NCBI GenBank assembly: GCA_035610835.1
Contig: CM069452.1
Location: forward strand, 71,210,919 to 71,274,918
Direction: 5' to 3'
DNA length: 64,000 nt
DNA from: Ophiura sarsii
Lineage: Eukaryota; Echinodermata; Ophiuroidea; Amphilepidida; Ophiuridae
In this document: positions 43,501 to 54,574 of the stretch, one piece after another
How positions within the stretch are numbered: position 1 is the stretch's first letter
Layout: each line of letters opens with the position of its first letter
Notes under the pieces: model-generated
The model's input: only the letters and a program-made list of their open reading frames with translations
The model's database searches: none
What the model was told of the DNA's origin: nothing
Position numbers and translations under genes: made by a program

Positions 43501-46500
43501 TCTAAATGGAGCATATCTTGCGCCTAAGATTTTACAGAAATAATGAGAACAATTTGGGTTTTCTTTTGATGTCAAAATATGTTGATGTGAAAAAAATCAA
43601 AACTGATCGGAAGATACACCTTAAAGAAAAAAGAGTATTGTATGATTGCAATTCGCCCAATCAAAATTTCGACTTTACCCTTGCCCCATTTTGGGCATTT
43701 ATTTGAAGAGATATTTGACTGCGTATTGATTTGAGAGGGTACTGTGAAGAAATCAAACCTCCAATGGAAGAGTCGATGTCACACCATACCCCAGAGTAAA
43801 AGAAAAAATCAGGGGCGTAACAGAGGTTGGTTGTCAGGGGGGGCACAGCCAAAAATATTCCAGGTTAGAATAATTCCGTCCCGGAATTTTTCGTAAAAGG
43901 TTGCCCCAAATTTTTCCCAGTCAGTCACCTCGTGAATTTAACGTAACTGGGGGGGGGGGGGTAAGGGTAAAAAAAAATTGCACGGTCACAAAATTTTGTA
44001 CGGTCACAAAATTTCGCACGGTCACAAAATTTCATAGTACAAAAAGCACAACAGTCAACAATTTGTTGAATGTTTGTTTCTTTCCCCTTTTTTCTCCTTT
44101 TCGTTTTTCTTTTTCCTCCCTTTTCTTTTCTCTCTCTCTCTTCTTTCCCTTTCCCCCTTCTTTTCCTATTTTCCCTTCCCCCCATTTTTCCTGGTGGGTA
44201 GGTTTGAATTTCCTGCTGAGCACCTTCAGGGGGGGCACTGTGCTGCCCCCCCCCCGGCTGTTACCCCACTGGAAAAAATGATTTGTCTCATATATCCGTA
44301 CTCATAAGTATGTGGAGTTACTTTTGCAGCATAACCCTATGCGATGAGCCCAATTTTGTTTTTTTTATATATGTCTGAAAACAATTGGGAAAATGGTCCG
44401 AAAGGGGAGGGGGGGGGGGGGGGAGTGGGCCAAAAATGAATTTCCATATTTAGCATAGCTATTTTTCTATAAAAAATGCATATCGCACAGCTATTTTCTC
44501 AAATGTATGTGAGACTTTTTCATAATCAAAGTCGTTCATCTTACATCGTGTGCAAGGTCATCTTCTCTTAAACTCTTAACTTGTCATAGCCTTCACACTC
44601 TTTCATGACACCCTTCATTCAAGTCCTTTCAACATCCGACTGATACATATAATAGTTTGGTGGTCATGGGTTAAGTGTAGGTTAATGCTTGGTTGGGGAG
44701 ATGGTGGTCCTGTAAAGCATGTAGCCAGCTGGGCTGGTGATACGGTCACACCCCAACAGCTGACAACAGGCAGCTCCTGGTAGATTTATATAGTTCCCAA
44801 GTTTGTTGTGTAGGTTCTCTTGATGCCCATCAGACCTCCAGATATTATTATTTTTCTATAATTTATATTTTGATGTTGTTCGCTATGTTTGGGCTTTTAT
44901 CTTATTATTATGTCACTTTCATTGGCATTTTTAACCTCTGCCCATTTGTGTGTCTTGTTTTATGCATATTTTCTGAGTTGCAGTGAACCAATTGATTGGC
45001 CTTTCAGAGCTCTCTTTCGAGAGTTACCAGTTTGATTTTTAATCACTCTGGTCATTAACCTTGTTAATGTCTGTTGGGCTATTGTTCACATTTGCGCTTT
45101 ATATACAAAAACAAACAAAAAATCACAGGACATCATTAAAAATATCAAATTTAATTTACTCCAAGACTTTTTAATTTTATTTTGAAATGTATTTTAATGA
45201 AATGTTTTTCTTTTCTAATTTGTTTTTGAAGGGAGCATGACAAAAACCCAGCGTTGTTGTTCACAACGCTCTACAAGCTTGCCGATATGGGCGTGGATTT
45301 CCGCTTATCTGTCTTGGGAGAGCAGTTTTCCGAATGGCCAGGTGAGAACAGGGGGCGTAGCAGACGACAGCTAGAGAGAAATCATGATTTTTGCGTCAAT
45401 TTGTATCCTAATTTAGGGGTAAAAACGACTTGTTAATTGGGGGTGGGGGGGGGGGAGGCAGTTACCGATTGGTCAAGTGAGGGCAGGGCAAGGGGGTAAC
45501 AAATGTCATCTGTTAAATGAAGCAAATCCTTATTTTGTGCAGTAAATTTTACATCAGAGGTAAACACGCAATTGCCGTATTATCAGCAAGACCGGTGGCC
45601 TAGTGGTTAAGGCGCCTGCCTAGAGTTCAGGAGACCGGGGTTCAAGTCCTCGCAAGTGCATATCCTTGCTTAATTTTCGTTGGGAAATTCACCAGTATTT
45701 GTTAATACATGTTGTTATTGTCTAATTGTAAACACCATGGGTTGGTAAACTGCTTTATATTATAAATACAACATGGTTCGAGGGAAAGTAAGTGCAAACT
45801 ACTGGTCCTGCAGTGTCGGATGACTGGTGGCTACCTCCGGACGAGGAGCGGAGGGAGGTAGTGACCAGTCATCCAACACCAAGGGACCAGTAGTTTGCAC
45901 TACTTTCCTGAGATGAACCTTGTTGTATTTGTTTTATTACACCTCATACATATTTCATTGTCTAAACTAAATTAAAAATTGAAATAAGCTTATGTTGCTC
46001 CCACGTAGTAGGCCTACACTACAGGCTACTCAGTTTAGCTAGCAAGAAGAGGCAGACTTAATTCCCCTGGTAAAAGAACAATATCATCGCAACCCGTTTC
46101 CTATTCTTCTTAATAATTGCCGCAGACCTTCACGGATGTTTATATTATCACATGATTAGTAGATGCAGCATCGTAAACATGGGCCAAGTGACAAAACGTA
46201 TTGATCCGCCCTTGTATGTCAAAAATGGTATACTGTAACGCTTTCCATGCGGCTGGCGTCTGCAGACGACATTCCAAAATTTCACAAAATGTTTTAAAAA
46301 TGTCAAAATTATAGAATTCTTTTACCATATTTGGAATCACCATGAAAATTGCATTGACATGAGTACAAACATGCCTAGTATTGAGTCAGTAATCCATGAG
46401 ATAAACTTTGAAAATTGGAAAAGGATTCTAAAAAATCTGTTCTTGATTTTTGCCACAGACATATTTCATGAAGCCAAGGATAAACTTTCCCCATACATCA

Positions 46501-49500
46501 ACCACTGGGGATATCTTCCCACCAAGGATGACTATGCGGCTGGCGTCTGCAGACGACATTCCAAAATTTCACAAAATGTTTTAAAAATGTCAAAATTATA
46601 GCATTTTATTACCATATTTGGAATCACCATGAAAAATGCATTGACATGAGTATGAGATAAACTTTGGAAAAGGTTTCTGAAAAATCTGTTCTCGATTCTT
46701 GCCACAGACATATTTCATGAAGCCAAGGATAAACTTTCCCCATTCATCCAACACTGGGGATATCTTCCCACCAAGGATGACTATTACAGAGTGCTGATTA
46801 ATGCTGATGTTGTCGTATCCACGGCCGACCATGAGTTCTTTGGAGTGGCAATGTAAGTCCCATGCAAGACTAACCCTTACTATAAAAAACTACCTAATAG
46901 GCAGTCGTTAGGCAGTCGTAGACAACCAATAAGCAGTCGAAGACTAATTAAGCAGTCAAAGGTAGTGACTTCAAAATTAAGCAGTCAAGGACATTTTCAT
47001 GAGCAATCGACAATTGCCAGAATTGAAGACAAACAAAATGAAGACCTATTAGCAGTCAGAATTGAAGAATTGGAGTGGCAATGTAAGTCCCATGCAAGAC
47101 TAAAGTTATAATATGGAATGCAGCACATCAAAAGGGCGACTCGTAAAATCTAATGCCTCGATCAATTTTGATCAATTTGGTGTCATTTTAAAGCTTTGAA
47201 TATGTTCTGACAGCACACATAATAAACTTAAAATTGACTTCACCTGCTAAGTCTGTAATAATCGTATTCACTCAGTAAATATACACAATAAATATGGGAG
47301 TCTCACTCAGAGAATTACTTATAATATCACACTTTATTTCTAAGTAACCATTTGTAACATCTTATATTGACCACACACTGTAAAGTTCTGCCTGTCCAAG
47401 TGGCCTGGAGAGTAATGTCATAGTTTTCAGATGCCGGACGACCTTTACGTTTATCTAGATACTACAAAGTCCTTTGGATGTGCTGCATCACATATCGTAA
47501 TTGCTCATTACTTATTATAGCTAGGGTTCGGCAGAATCCGTGATTTTCTAAGGCAAAATCCGTGGGCAGTTTGTAAAAAATCTGTGATTTCCGGGATTAG
47601 TATGATTTCAAGCAAAACCGAGATCAAACCGTGGGAAATGACACGTGATATCCGTGCGGTCATGTTTTAGGCACTCAATTAAAAACATTCTACTCAAGGA
47701 AAATAAAAATTTAAAAAAATTGAAATTCTGATAATTCGTGATTCTTATTATCAATCAAACTGTAAATATTGGCTTGTTGGACAATTACCGCGTCTGAAAT
47801 AGCATTTCCGCGATTTTACGGTACAATTTCCCAAATCCGTGATCAAGATCAAATCTGTGAATTACGCCGTGAATTCCGTGTTCACGGATTCTGCCGAACC
47901 CTATCTATAGCATTGGTCACGCTAAAGTTGATGTGTTTTTGTAACGCTATATTAAAAGGTCACTTTTACAAGGATTTCAATATTTTATATTTATAAAAAA
48001 AAACTTTAAACAAAATGCATTCCGCATTAGGTTTTGAAAAACTGAAGAGCTTTGAGACAAAAGATTTTTTTAATAAAGCCTAACTCTTATGTTTCTCTCG
48101 TTGTACAGGTTAGAAGCAGTGCATTGTGGATGCTATCCACTCTGTCCCAATAGGTTAGTCTACCCGGAAATATTTCCAAGTAAGTGCCACTGCAAATTAT
48201 GAATGTGTAGTTTTGGTAAACGTGTTCTATGAGCGCTTACTTTTGTGTGCTCTATTGCAATAGTACACACAAAAGTAAACATGAAACTACATTCAATAGT
48301 ACACGCTGTCCAAAACTACATGTTCATAGACTCTTATGTTTTCTGGGACTTCTAACACTTTCCACGCAGCAGTCGTCTGCAGACGACAGTTCCAAAATTT
48401 CACAAAATGTTTAAAAAATGTCAAAAGTATAGAATTTCATCAAATTTGGAATTATCATGAGAAATGCATTAAAATAAGTAAAAACATGCCTAGTATTGGT
48501 TCAGTAGTCCTTGAGATAGAGTTTAAAAGTTGTGAAAGGTTTATGAAATAACTGTTTTGCATATGGTAAAACAATAGCCGTGTGGGAGGTGTTAAGAAAA
48601 AGCTCTGTTCTAAACAGCCAGTTCCTTATCTAGTAAAATTCCCCCAGGTTATAATGTCTCCATGTTAAAGGTATATTATGTGATCTTTTCCATCCAGGGA
48701 ACACCCTCAATCCTTGGAAAAAAATTGAAAGCAGATTTTCTTGCAGATTTACATTTCTGATCATAAATCATGAATATATTCCACGTTACAGATCAATACG
48801 ATTCCTAATTACCTCAAAATCATGGTTTTAGAGTGAATTAAGAGTAAAAATCAGGTTTCGGTGCAGACTCTGACAGTTTGTTTTCACTCTAAAACCATGA
48901 TTTTGAAGTAATTAAGAATCGTATCGCCCTGTAACTTGGGATGTATGTACGATTTATGATAAGAAATGTAAATCTGCAAGAAAATCTACTTTATTTTTTT
49001 CTTCAAAGATTGAGGGCGTTCCCTGGAAAAGATCACATAATGTACGTTTAACTCTGCACTGTCTGTCATCAATTGAATATAGGTGTGGGGGGGGGGGGGA
49101 GTCTCACTATATAGTGGTATAAATGTTTGTGCCTGCCTTTCGTGAAATTTGGTATATAGATGGGTGGTAATCGGAAAGGTTTTGGGTATATTAACCCTAA
49201 CTCCCGAGGCACCTTTTCCAAAGATTTGTTTTTTCGTGGCCAAAAAGCGGGGAAAAGAACCCCCATGCCCCCCGGGGCTAGAACCCCGGACGTCTGGATT
49301 CAGAGGCGAGTGACTTACCACTAGGCCACAGGGGTCAACCATACTTGGCTCAGTATACTTGGCCAATTATATAGCCTGGTGCCATTATTTCATTGAAAAA
49401 CTGCCACGCCAGGTGACACAAGCACAAAGCATCGTAGTAATTTGGAGTAGGCCCTACTCAAGAGGATTAGGGTTAATGCCCGCTTAATTCTTTGATGGTA

Positions 49501-51240
49501 TATAGAAGGGTGTACTTTGTCAGATAGGTTTATTGACCCCCCCCCCTAAAAATAGGTCTGACATATTCAATAATCCGAAGTTCAAATGTTTAAAATACAC
49601 TTTTGAGAACTCAATTTTGGTTAAAATACACTTTTGAGAACCCAATTTTGGTTAAAATACACTTTTGAGAACCCAATTTTCTACTTACCTTCTGTTTATT
49701 GTAAAAACATGTATAACAAGGTGTATATTGATCGGTAGACATATCACCAAGTTTAGTATAATACAGATCGGGTGTTAAATTGCGTTATGCCGGTATATTG
49801 AAAGTCGGAAAAGTCTGGGAGGCACATCCATGTATGTTTTTGGTAGAAGAACCCCTCCCCCCCCCCCCCCCCCCCCCCCGGGAGGTGGACAGGCAGCTCT
49901 TCTTTGAATAATTGGCCATGGTCGGGTTCCCTCATTAATTTCACTATTAGGCAACAAAAAATAGGTCCCTTCATATTCCACCGCTTCAGCTTTAATTAAT
50001 TTAACTGAAGACTGGTACAATGAAATTGATAAAGGTAATATAATTGGGGTATGTATGTTAGATTTAAAAAAGGCTTTTGACACTGTAAACCATGATATTT
50101 TCTTAGAAAAATTGAAATTATATGTTTATATATATTTTAAAAAAAAAATTTACAAAAAATAAAAAAATAGGTTGTTGTGTTGCCCACATAAATGCACAAA
50201 AATCTTGAAGTCGTGTCGGTCAGTCCATTTTTTTTCTGATTTTTTTTTGCTGACAAATATAACTGACTGTTGTGGTTCATGACACATCATTTTATTCTGA
50301 CAAACATTATGCACAACCTTTGGTTTTACAGAAGAGTACCTGTACAACACGAATCAGCAACTTTACAAAAGACTGCGAGAATTTTGCCGACACCCGAACC
50401 TTGTTAGAAATCACAAACTGAAGGTAAGAAGTCTCTGCATCAATACCGACGCTTCCAATATCAGTGGTGGCAAATATGCTGCGTTGTTTGCGCATCTGTG
50501 GAAGAAACTTTCTATTAGGCCAATTACAAATAAAAACTAGTTTCTCATCCTAACTTTATAACAAAAAAGAAGATAAGGGCCTTTTTTAAATAAACAAATT
50601 AACGATGCAAAGAATCCATTTTTGGTATCAAACTTCACTAAATTTACTGGCGAATAAGCAGTTTTTATCGCGCTGATTATCTGATGAATAACTAGAATTG
50701 TATCCGCCATAAAGTCAAAGTCAAATGCAGATAACTAAAAATTGTGGCGGATAACTAAAACCTCCAATGGTATTATCCAATGGGTAACCAATTTATTTGT
50801 CTTATTTCTGATGCTGGTTAGAACTACTTGAAATATCTGAGACCTATTAGGCCCTTATAACTCAATGGTTATTTTCATTTGAATTTAAATTATTTACGCT
50901 TAGACCTTGACTTCATCAAACTGTTCATAGTCAAAATATCTGTCACATCCTCCTAATGATTTCAGACTGAACCCCCCCTTCTCAATTGTTTTATTTGAAC
51001 ATGTATAAGATTACTTCCTATGCATAACCGTTAAACAATATTACTTTATACATGCTGAAGGGCAAAAACCATTCAAGGTTTTGACAGAACAGCAACAATT
51101 TACAAATCTGCTGCATTTTTAAACCGTTGAATGATTTGATTTCATTTATGCAGATATATCCCGAAAGATTTTCGTGGGATCAGCTCAAATCAAGCTACGC
51201 AAACTATCTTGTTCCTGCCAGGCTGTTACAGCTGCAATGA
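37516..51240 (+). CDS. QTMAN: tRNA-queuosine alpha-mannosyltransferase
   Basis: Eight exons join in phase: 37516-37709, 38493-38657, 40571-43087, 45232-45341, 46708-46852, 48109-48179, 50332-50423 and 51154-51240. Total 3381 nt, 1126 aa plus stop. The protein matches human GTDC1/[16 protein letters not shown] (8-18), [18 protein letters not shown] (36-53), [10 protein letters not shown] (93-102), [22 protein letters not shown] (W959), [11 protein letters not shown], and the GT4 catalytic EX7E motif (E1038, E1046) in [20 protein letters not shown], split by the exon 5/6 junction. Known role: GDP-mannose-dependent mannosylation of queuosine-34 in tRNA-Asp. The human protein is about 458 aa; the excess is a 43-aa repeat array in the linker encoded by exon 3. 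The ATG lies 3 bases after a TTCCTTAG acceptor, so a 5' UTR exon is likely upstream. Confidence 0.95.
38198..38445. mobile_element. TTAA-flanked MITE, family B, in QTMAN intron 1
   Basis: TTAACCCCTGAGCACTACCT at the left and GTGCTCACAGGTTAA at the right, 248 bp. Related to 10144-10358. It ends 48 bases before exon 2. Confidence 0.65.
38549..39690 (+). repeat. About seven tandem copies of the 3' part of QTMAN exon 2 with its donor site
   Basis: Each unit of about 170 bp holds [20 protein letters not shown] and [15 protein letters not shown] codons, then a GT donor, TTATACAGGGTG, a poly-C tract of 10-25, an A-run, and GGGTAAAAAA(C)AG. The first unit is the real exon end. Units start near 38549, 38719, 38881, 39052, 39229, 39399 and 39566. 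Units 2 and 3 have TCATGTAAGG instead of TCATGGTAAGG, losing one G at the donor. Entering a copy at the AG that follows the A-run would put it out of frame, so these do not look like simple alternative cassette exons. Confidence 0.95.
40355..40503. repeat. About 55-bp tandem repeat before QTMAN exon 3
   Basis: Three copies of a unit with GTGTGGACCCACTCCCGATC and CACAAATTGGTCATCATGGACC. Just upstream, 40220-40330 repeats ACACACCCA(G/A). An open frame starting at 40401 runs through this into exon 3, but the splice acceptor at 40570 and the protein homology place the exon start at 40571. Confidence 0.8.
41083..42965 (+). repeat. 129-bp in-frame coding tandem array in QTMAN exon 3
   Basis: Period 129 bp, 43 aa. 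A consensus unit reads [20 protein letters not shown] then [20 protein letters not shown] then SSG. About 12 near-identical copies (41331-42890) are flanked by diverged ones (from about 41083 and to about 42965). Variation is limited to a few sites: KG/KC, NAN/NAH/TAN, TDE/TDD. No stop or frameshift occurs. The unit is Ser/Thr/Pro/Gly-rich and looks disordered. It lies in the linker between the two Rossmann-like domains, roughly residues 291-918. Confidence 0.98.
43273..43624. mobile_element. TTAA-flanked MITE, family A, inverted
   Basis: Inverted relative of 219-566, with ends ATAGGTGTTCCGATT and TGATCGGAAGATACACC next to TTAA. In QTMAN intron 3. Confidence 0.65.
43800..44460. repeat. Poly-G/poly-C and CT-rich repeat cluster
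   Basis: Contains AGGGGCGTAACAGAGG, G/C runs at 43950-43961, 44228-44253 and 44408-44422, four copies of a CACGGTCACAAAATTT unit (43979-44036) and a long CT tract (44080-44190). The long open frames here are low-complexity artefacts. QTMAN intron 3. Confidence 0.7.
44461..45231. other. Rest of QTMAN intron 3
   Basis: No gene or clear repeat. The stretch 44640-45110 resembles a LINE 3' UTR in composition but has no recognisable coding remnant. Confidence 0.35.
45590..45665 (+). mobile_element. tRNA-derived SINE head
   Basis: GGTGGCCTAGTGGTTAAGGC (box A) and GGGGTTCAAGTCCTC (box B) are intact, but the 5' and 3' ends cannot form an acceptor stem. It is followed by non-tRNA sequence. QTMAN intron 4. 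Confidence 0.65.
45764..45930. repeat. Foldback in QTMAN intron 4
   Basis: AAATACAACATGGTTC ... GTGCAAACTACTGGTCC is complemented by GGACCAGTAGTTTGCAC ... GAACCTTGTTGTATTT. The centre has CCTCCGGACGAGGAGCGGAGG. Confidence 0.8.
46230..46534 (+). repeat. Truncated duplicate of QTMAN exon 5 with a MITE fragment
   Basis: A MITE piece (CTTTCCATGCGGCTGGCGTC..., 46235-46440) leads through a TTGCCACAG acceptor into a copy of the 5' half of exon 5 (46460-46533; [20 protein letters not shown] then PTKDDY). It is cut at GACTATGCGGCTGGCGTCTG by another MITE piece. The same MITE-plus-exon order follows at 46536-46852, where the exon is complete. The duplicate has no donor site; its frame matches the real exon apart from a few residues. 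Confidence 0.9.
46880..47105. repeat. AGCAGTC short repeats and a duplicated exon 5 donor segment
   Basis: TAGGCAGTCG/AAGCAGTC motifs recur at 46900-47055. At 47073-47104 the sequence TTGGAGTGGCAATGTAAGTC repeats the end of exon 5 and its donor (46840-46872) inside intron 5. Confidence 0.75.
47524..47906. mobile_element. Foldback with AGGGTTCGGCAGAATCCGTG ends
   Basis: AGGGTTCGGCAGAATCCGTG and the complement ACGGATTCTGCCGAACCCT bound about 380 bp rich in AATCCGTGA/TCACGGATT motifs. Non-coding, in QTMAN intron 5. Confidence 0.75.
48352..48595. mobile_element. TTAA MITE 'CACTTTCCACGCGGC' family
   Basis: Left CTAACACTTTCCACGCAGCA with the GTCGTCTGCAGACGAC palindrome; right end GCCGTGTGGGAGGTGTTAAG. 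In QTMAN intron 6. Confidence 0.8.
48665..49051. mobile_element. TTAA foldback MITE, 'AGGTATATTATGTGATC' family
   Basis: TTAA-AGGTATATTATGTGATC at the left, GATCACATAATGTACGT-TTAA at the right, arms as in 22759-23141. QTMAN intron 6. Confidence 0.85.
49080..49355 (-). mobile_element. tRNA-derived SINE head next to a poly-G repeat
   Basis: Minus strand at about 49345-49265: CTGTGGCCTAGTGGTAAGTC (box A), a CTCTGAATCCAG anticodon-loop region resembling tRNA-Gln, and GGGGTTCTAGCCCC (box B). The acceptor ends do not pair normally. A G run at 49087-49099 and TGCCTGCCTTTCGTG follow, as in 26700-27045. Confidence 0.6.
49580..49688. repeat. 31-bp tandem repeat, three copies
   Basis: TTAAAATACACTTTTGAGAA plus CCCAATTTTGG repeated three times with one or two differences. 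QTMAN intron 6. Confidence 0.9.
49971..50122 (+). pseudogene. Reverse transcriptase fragment
   Basis: The plus frame reads [20 protein letters not shown] then [20 protein letters not shown] then [10 protein letters not shown], the first RT blocks with the catalytic D of a LINE. It is a different element from the one at 19830-20714. It is cut on both sides and preceded by a poly-C repeat (49858-49879). QTMAN intron 6. Confidence 0.85.
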
Positions 51241-51700
51241 ACGCTTGTACCATGATATTCCTCAGCCAGGGATAGAGGGCGCTGATCTGTGACCAACAAA
51301 TACGACTATTGCCTTCGTTTTACACCCTGAACTGAATAAGGTTAAGCTTACTCCACAGTTTGTATACAACGCAAAGCTATATTCTGCGTGCCAAGTGACG
51401 TAAGGAGTTAACACAAGTAGATATGCCCAAATAACTTCATAGGTCGTCTAAACTGACAGCTCTTGTGAAAGACAAGTACTCTTTCACACATTAATCATCC
51501 CCTGTCAGCATTGCCACTCCAGTTAAAGCTTGGTAGAGAATATCGGAGACTATACCAGACGCTTCAGAGTTGTATGTTCTGAATGCTTTTGACCAGTTGG
51601 AGAGCGCTACAGGTAGGTATCTACGTCATGGGGAGGGGGCAGGACACTCTAGTATGAAGTAGTTGCAGGCATGACCAGAAAAACAAGTACAAGGGGGTAT
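51241..51700 (+). other. QTMAN 3' flank / probable 3' UTR
   Basis: Non-coding sequence after the TGA. No AATAAA was seen in the first several hundred bases; the first clear one is at 52212-52217 (GAATAAAAGG), about 970 bp downstream. Whether it is used cannot be told. Confidence 0.4.
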
Positions 51701-51704
51701 TTTC

Positions 51705-51845
51705 ACTATAGTTTGATCAGTTCTATATTGGTGAAGCCCCCGCCAATGAATACAGGCGACAAGCGTATTGTGCATCAAATGCGTGTGCGTGGCCAAAACC
51801 TTGTGCATGTAGCCATTGCAAGTTTTGTTATTTTAAAAAGTTTTA
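51705..51845. mobile_element. Truncated CCAATTTGG-family repeat
   Basis: CTATAGTTTGATCAGTTCTA and GAATGAATACAGGCGACAAG-like blocks match the units at 16660 and 20940; the right end is lost. Confidence 0.6.
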
Positions 51846-52635
51846 CTTGTGAACATTTTTTCTTCTTCTTTGGCATAATTGTTTTAAGCTGTCAACCGGT
51901 TTATGTAACAGATCTTTTTTCTTAAACCTTGTCTCCTCAGATAGCTGCAACTGCCCAATTTACCCATGAACCGCCTGGATATACAGGGTGAGTCAGGAAG
52001 AATGGGCACTTAAAAATTCCAGGAGTGTGTATTCAAAATTAATAACAAGAGTTAGAGAGATCATTTAATTAGCTTTAATTTAACAAATTTGATTATAATG
52101 TTGCATCACGTTTAGTACACCTCTCTTTTTGCGATCTAATCCACAGGATTACAATAATTTGCAGTAATTGTCATGACTGATTGATTGGTTTAAGACTGTG
52201 TGTGGTATTTGAATAAAAGGCAGAATAGCATGATTTGGGCCATCCCTTGGATTGGCTTTGAAAAACAGGGTCCTGTTAAAACTGTTGTAAAATTAGAACG
52301 CAATGATCGATTTCAAAAATTCTTTTTTTGAAACGAAACTGAATACATCATCTTTCGGAAACTGTTATTGATTTTGGTTGCACAGGTCTGCTATTTCCTG
52401 GATGCCTTTCACACAAAAGATACCTGTTTGTTCTGATTCACCTGTATGTTGCAGATGGAATCACCTGGCACTCCATGTTGGATGGTATGCTTCACTTCAA
52501 CCAGTCAGAAGATCGCAAACTACTGGTTTGGTGAATATCGGTTCCAGTTGGGGGGGGAGGGAATTAGTGGATATGAGGTCACGGGGATGTGCTGCCAAAT
52601 AGCGTCCCATTTTTCACTCTCTGGTAAATCGTCGC

Positions 52636-52699
52636 TGTTCTGACATAACGACACATCACTTTACTTAATTCTGTTGTGATGTGTCGTTATGTCAGAACA
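52636..52699. repeat. Short perfect hairpin
   Basis: TGTTCTGACATAACGACACA and its complement surround a short AT-rich loop. Confidence 0.85.
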
Positions 52700-52719
52700 C
52701 CAACGAAATGAATGACCCC

Positions 52720-53050
52720 TTTTCAAGCTATTTTTGGTAAATTTATGGGTCTAAAATCCTAAAATGTTGCTGTTTTTTTTTAGCAAAATCTGTCAAATAT
52801 GTATGAAAATTATGGGTCTCCGGTAAACATATGGGTTCATTCCCCCCCCCCCCCCCCCCCCCCGAAAATGAGTAAATATTTGGGTCCATTTCATTTTGCT
52901 GTTGGCACATCCCTTCACACAAAAATAGATCCCCGGGATCGGTTCATAAGATCTATTTAATTTGCACAGTCAAGACAAAACAGATGCAAACAGTCTCAAA
53001 AGTGTTGCCTTTTTTGAACCGAGCAAACTATAGACTTACACCTGGAAGCA
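52720..53050. repeat. Poly-C-containing repeat
   Basis: ATGGGTC...-type sequence with a 22-base C run (52842-52863) and ATTTGGGTCCATTTC following. No gene. Confidence 0.5.
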
Positions 53051-53265
53051 GTACTGTAAACGTGGACATTTTCGCTCTACATTAATTTTCACGCTTTTTG
53101 CGCTCCAAGCAGCTGTGGCGAAAATAAAAGCACGCTAATATATTTACTTTGTGCATAAGTCTATGTAATGAACTTTCAAATCACAAATTTAAAAACAAGC
53201 GAAATGGCTACAAATCAGCAAAACGCGAAAATGTAATCGCGCGAAAAATACCACTTCCACAGTAT
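53050..53265. mobile_element. Small element with ACTGTAAACGTGG / CCACTTCCACAGTA ends
   Basis: Imperfect inverted ends. The inside has TTTTCACGC.. / GCGAAAATG.. complementarity. A related, less complete copy is at 36880-37070. Confidence 0.6.
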
Positions 53266-53696
53266 CAGTTGATTGTCAGAAACACGCTGGCTATAATGAG
53301 CAGGAATGATATTTGAAACCAAAACCTGCAATGGGAGTGCTGTCAAACCCTTGTGTCTTCCTCTGACCCTTCAGTACATGTGTAAAGTAATACTTCAGGG
53401 ATATAACACTTCCGGAATTCTGGAAATTAGGCCATCAAAAAAAAATCCGGAAATGGGGATTTGTATTAAATTCTTTTTTTATCTATTTATTTTTTCTCCA
53501 GAATTGATGATATTTCACAATGAAAAGAGGAAAAACAAAACATTAGGGTGATACCCTGTAGCCTATTCTCTGTACAAGTCCCTGTAAATGTTTGATACCG
53601 TGCACAAGCGTTCGGCCGTGGTCGCTGCGTCACATTCGCATTTGGTCGATTGATTTTCAGGAAATTTTACTTATAAATCTCTGTTTCATCCCTGAT

Positions 53697-53920
53697 ACTT
53701 ACTATGTATAATCTTTGGGTAGTCTGCTCTAAACATGTTCAAGGGCCATGTCTCCATCTGGCCCTTCAGCATGTTTTAAGTAATACTTCCTATGCATAAC
53801 CTTTGGGCAGTCTGCTCTAAACATGTTCAAGGGCCATGTCTCCATTTGGTCCTTCAGCATGTATAATGTAATAATTACTACATGTATGTATAATCTTTGG
53901 GCAATCTGCTATAACAAATG
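53697..53920. repeat. Tandem repeat of about 95 bp, 2.3 copies
   Basis: ATAATCTTTGGGTAGTCTGC, TCTAAACATGTTCAAGGGCC and ATGTCTCCATTTGGYCCTTC recur in order. Confidence 0.8.
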
Positions 53921-54572
53921 TGACCAGTCGCGTGAAAAAGGACATGTTGTCGGCAAACATAGTTTTTAGATAGAGGCCAATATATTTGGTAAAATATAAA
54001 GAAAATAATAGAAACAAATATGTTTCTTCAAATCATATCTTGTGATTACAAAGTCTGATTACCTTCAACATGGTGTCATTTCAAAGCTTAAAATGTGCTC
54101 TTTCAAGTCATACCAATAATTCAGATTTGACTCAGGCCTCCAACACAACATGTCCATTTTGATGCGACAGGTCACAAATGTGTTATCTTTGGTACATGTG
54201 TGAAGCGTTTATTTCTTCTAATATTAATTTGTGTAAACACTACAGGAAACTGGTACATATATGTAGAACTAGAAAATTGCCATACTGTGTGAGTCAAAAA
54301 GAAGTTGTAATGGGAATGATGTTTACTAAAAGATCAAACATATTTGACAAACCAATGATGCATATGTATTCATAGAGCATATTGTGACGCTCATATTAAA
54401 AAAAGAATCAGTAAAATTAATCTTTGCTATCGAGAGTTTCACTAATGCCCGTTTACAGCCATTTTCAGACTATTTGCCCTTTGCACTGTCCGTCATTTTG
54501 CGAGGAGATCAAACCGTATTGAATGGGAATATTTCATAACATTATGCAACTAGTTTGACTCTCTCATACATA
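53921..54572. other. Unassigned intergenic stretch
   Basis: AT-rich with short open frames only; nothing recognised. Confidence 0.4.
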
Positions 54573-54574
54573 TA

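Noticed and set aside
43901..44307. Phe/Ser-rich and Lys/Glu/Arg-rich open frames
   Set aside because: They translate a CT/GA tract and poly-C/G runs.
45590..45665. Functional tRNA gene
   Set aside because: A and B boxes are good, but the acceptor stem does not close; the same holds at 34575, 49270 and 3540. These are SINE heads.
52378..52643. Possible short coding exon
   Set aside because: Two overlapping frames of similar length, no homology recognised and no clear flanking splice sites.
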